In this document: positions 62,776 to 64,000 of the stretch, one piece after another | How positions within the stretch are numbered: the first letter of the stretch is position 1 | Layout: every line of letters begins with the position of its first letter | Assembly (NCBI RefSeq): GCF_042477335.2 | Contig: NC_091255.1 | Coordinates: 48,896,501 to 48,960,500, forward strand | Origin: Ovis canadensis | Lineage: Eukaryota > Chordata > Mammalia > Artiodactyla > Bovidae | Length of the DNA: 64,000 nucleotides | Reading direction: 5' to 3' | Made by a program: the position numbers and the translations under genes | The notes under the pieces: generated by a model | Seen by the model: the letters and a program-made list of their open reading frames with translations, nothing else | Database searches by the model: none | Told to the model about the DNA's origin: nothing

Positions 62776-64000
62776 GGGGGTAAGGTCTGCCCTGGCGCCA
62801 GACCCCGCACCCTCCTTTGCAGTGTTTCCTAATCCCCCTTCCCCCACCTCACCTCGAGGGGAGAACTGGCACGCTAAGGTGACCGGGAGCGGGACCGGGA
62901 GACCGCTGGGGAAGCCAAGACTCCCTGGGGATTTCTCTCTTGCTTCCTCTCTGCCCTCCCTCCCCGCCCCTGAGAGCCCGGGACTTTGCCCCCCACTCCC
63001 TACTCTCCTTGTAGAACCAGTCTCCCCTTCCAGGCTCAAGGCACGTTGGAGTGGCCAAAGGCTGTGTGGGAGGGTGGTGGAGATTGTGAGCTTTTTGGGG
63101 GGGGTGGGGGTGACCTTTCCCTGGGGTGGGGGGAAGTTCTTTCAGGTTAGAGCCCTTCCCATCCTTGCCAACACCTCAACACCTATGGAAAAGCGGCCCC
63201 CCACACACCCACTCCGTGTGTGTGTGTGTGTGTGTGTGTGTAGACCATATGGTTGTAAGATCTATAAGCTTGGGATAGAGGTGGCTATATGCATGGAAGG
63301 GGAGAGATCCCAGAGTGCGGCCCAGGCCAGAATAGAATCAGCCCAGATGGCTGGGGAAGGGGGTGTGGACCAAATCAGGGAGGCCACCCAGCCATGCCAG
63401 CTCCCTGGGCTCCTTGGCTTTCAGAGCTCGAGCTCCTGGTGTTGCCCTGAAGCTTCTGCCCTCCTGCAGGCTCTCTGGGAGAGGGGTGGATGATACCTGG
63501 TGTTTTCGGTGACTCGTTTGTCCCTCTCCTGGGGGGCTGACAGGCCTTGTTCTCTGAAGATCTTGGGCATCCCATTCTGGTTTGGTGGGTCGGCAAGAGG
63601 GGTGTATGACTTGTCTGAGTAACCGTGTGTGTAAGTGTGTGTATTGCCTCTGGGTGTAGCAGACTGGGCTGAGGAGCCATGGAAGGGACAGGTCACACTT
63701 TGAGGGAACCCCTCTAGCTCTCTGTGTGGTGGGTGGGTGGCGCACCCCTATCTGGTCACTCTATCTAGGTGTAGGGTATGTTCTGTATTCCTCCATGATC
63801 CCCCAGATCCCCTAAGGGGTGCTTTTGGAGGAAAATGTGGATAATGGAGCGACTTCAGACTCAGTTTTGCTCTTGACCAAGGAAGGAAAGTAAATTCTGC
63901 TTGTGAGCAGTGGACTGAGAATCAGGCCTGAATTTGAGACTCAGCTCGCTTATTTGACTACGTGCATTTATGCAGGTCTCTAAGCCTCTAGTTTCTTAAT
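62776..64000 (+). other. Downstream flank, probably RARA intron or promoter-proximal DNA
   Basis: G-rich and SINE-free sequence with a G-run cluster at about 63091-63135 and a (TG)n repeat at about 63216-63241. A 239-codon open frame 62774-63493 crosses both and has no recognisable motif. Confidence 0.35.
63216..63241. repeat. (TG)n microsatellite
   Basis: About 13 TG units in a row. Confidence 0.95.

Noticed and set aside
62295-62810. 171-codon minus-strand frame in the CpG-rich block
   Set aside because: CpG-rich DNA lacks stops. No motif or homology is recognised.
62774-63493. 239-codon open frame crossing a G-rich tract and a TG repeat
   Set aside because: Low-complexity segments and a VCVCVCV stretch from the microsatellite show it is not a conserved protein.
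1-64000. CRISPR arrays, operons or other prokaryotic systems
   Set aside because: The sequence is a mammalian chromosome. The repeated words are dispersed SINEs and LINEs, not regularly spaced arrays.

Overview
This window is ordinary chromosomal DNA of a ruminant, most likely a bovid. The evidence is the dense load of ruminant-specific retroposons: Bov-tA tRNA-derived SINEs, CHR-2-type SINEs and BovB (RTE) LINE fragments. They sit on top of older mammalian MIR, L2, L1 and hAT/Tigger-like fossils, together with one bovine-type solo LTR. Genes are split into many exons with GT-AG introns. The gene order WIPF2 - CDC6 - (upstream flank of RARA) is the order known on human chromosome 17q21. The exact species cannot be read from the sequence.

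Bases 1 to about 41,550 are the WIPF2 (WIRE/WICH) gene on the + strand. A GC-rich non-coding first exon is followed by an intron of about 21 kb full of SINEs. Seven coding exons (21200-36697) join in phase to 1320 nt, giving a 439-residue proline-rich protein with an N-terminal actin-binding WH2 motif and a C-terminal WASP-binding segment. A long 3' UTR follows. Exon 2 carries an upstream ATG whose reading frame overlaps the main start.

Bases 41,550-46,090 are intergenic. They hold a complete solo LTR (42535-43796) with a perfect 6-bp target duplication, and a tail-to-tail pair of BovB fragments next to the CDC6 promoter.

Bases 46,090-57,650 are CDC6 on the + strand. The promoter is TATA-less, with CCAAT boxes and two E2F-type sites. 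One non-coding exon is followed by eleven coding exons (47450-56793) that join to 1683 nt. The 560-residue product is a replication-licensing AAA+ ATPase with Walker A, Walker B, sensor II, CDK sites, a KEN box and a cyclin-binding RRL motif. WIPF2 (actin regulation) and CDC6 (DNA replication licensing) are neighbours without an evident functional link.

Bases 57,650-64,000 hold no recognisable coding exon. They contain a young Bov-tA SINE and a CpG-rich block near 62.3-62.8 kb that could be the promoter or a first non-coding exon of RARA, inferred only from synteny. I found no undescribed system. The most useful unusual points are the WIPF2 overlapping uORF, the well-preserved LTR and inverted repeats upstream of CDC6, an apparent loss of the S45-P CDK motif in CDC6, and several precisely datable nested insertions.
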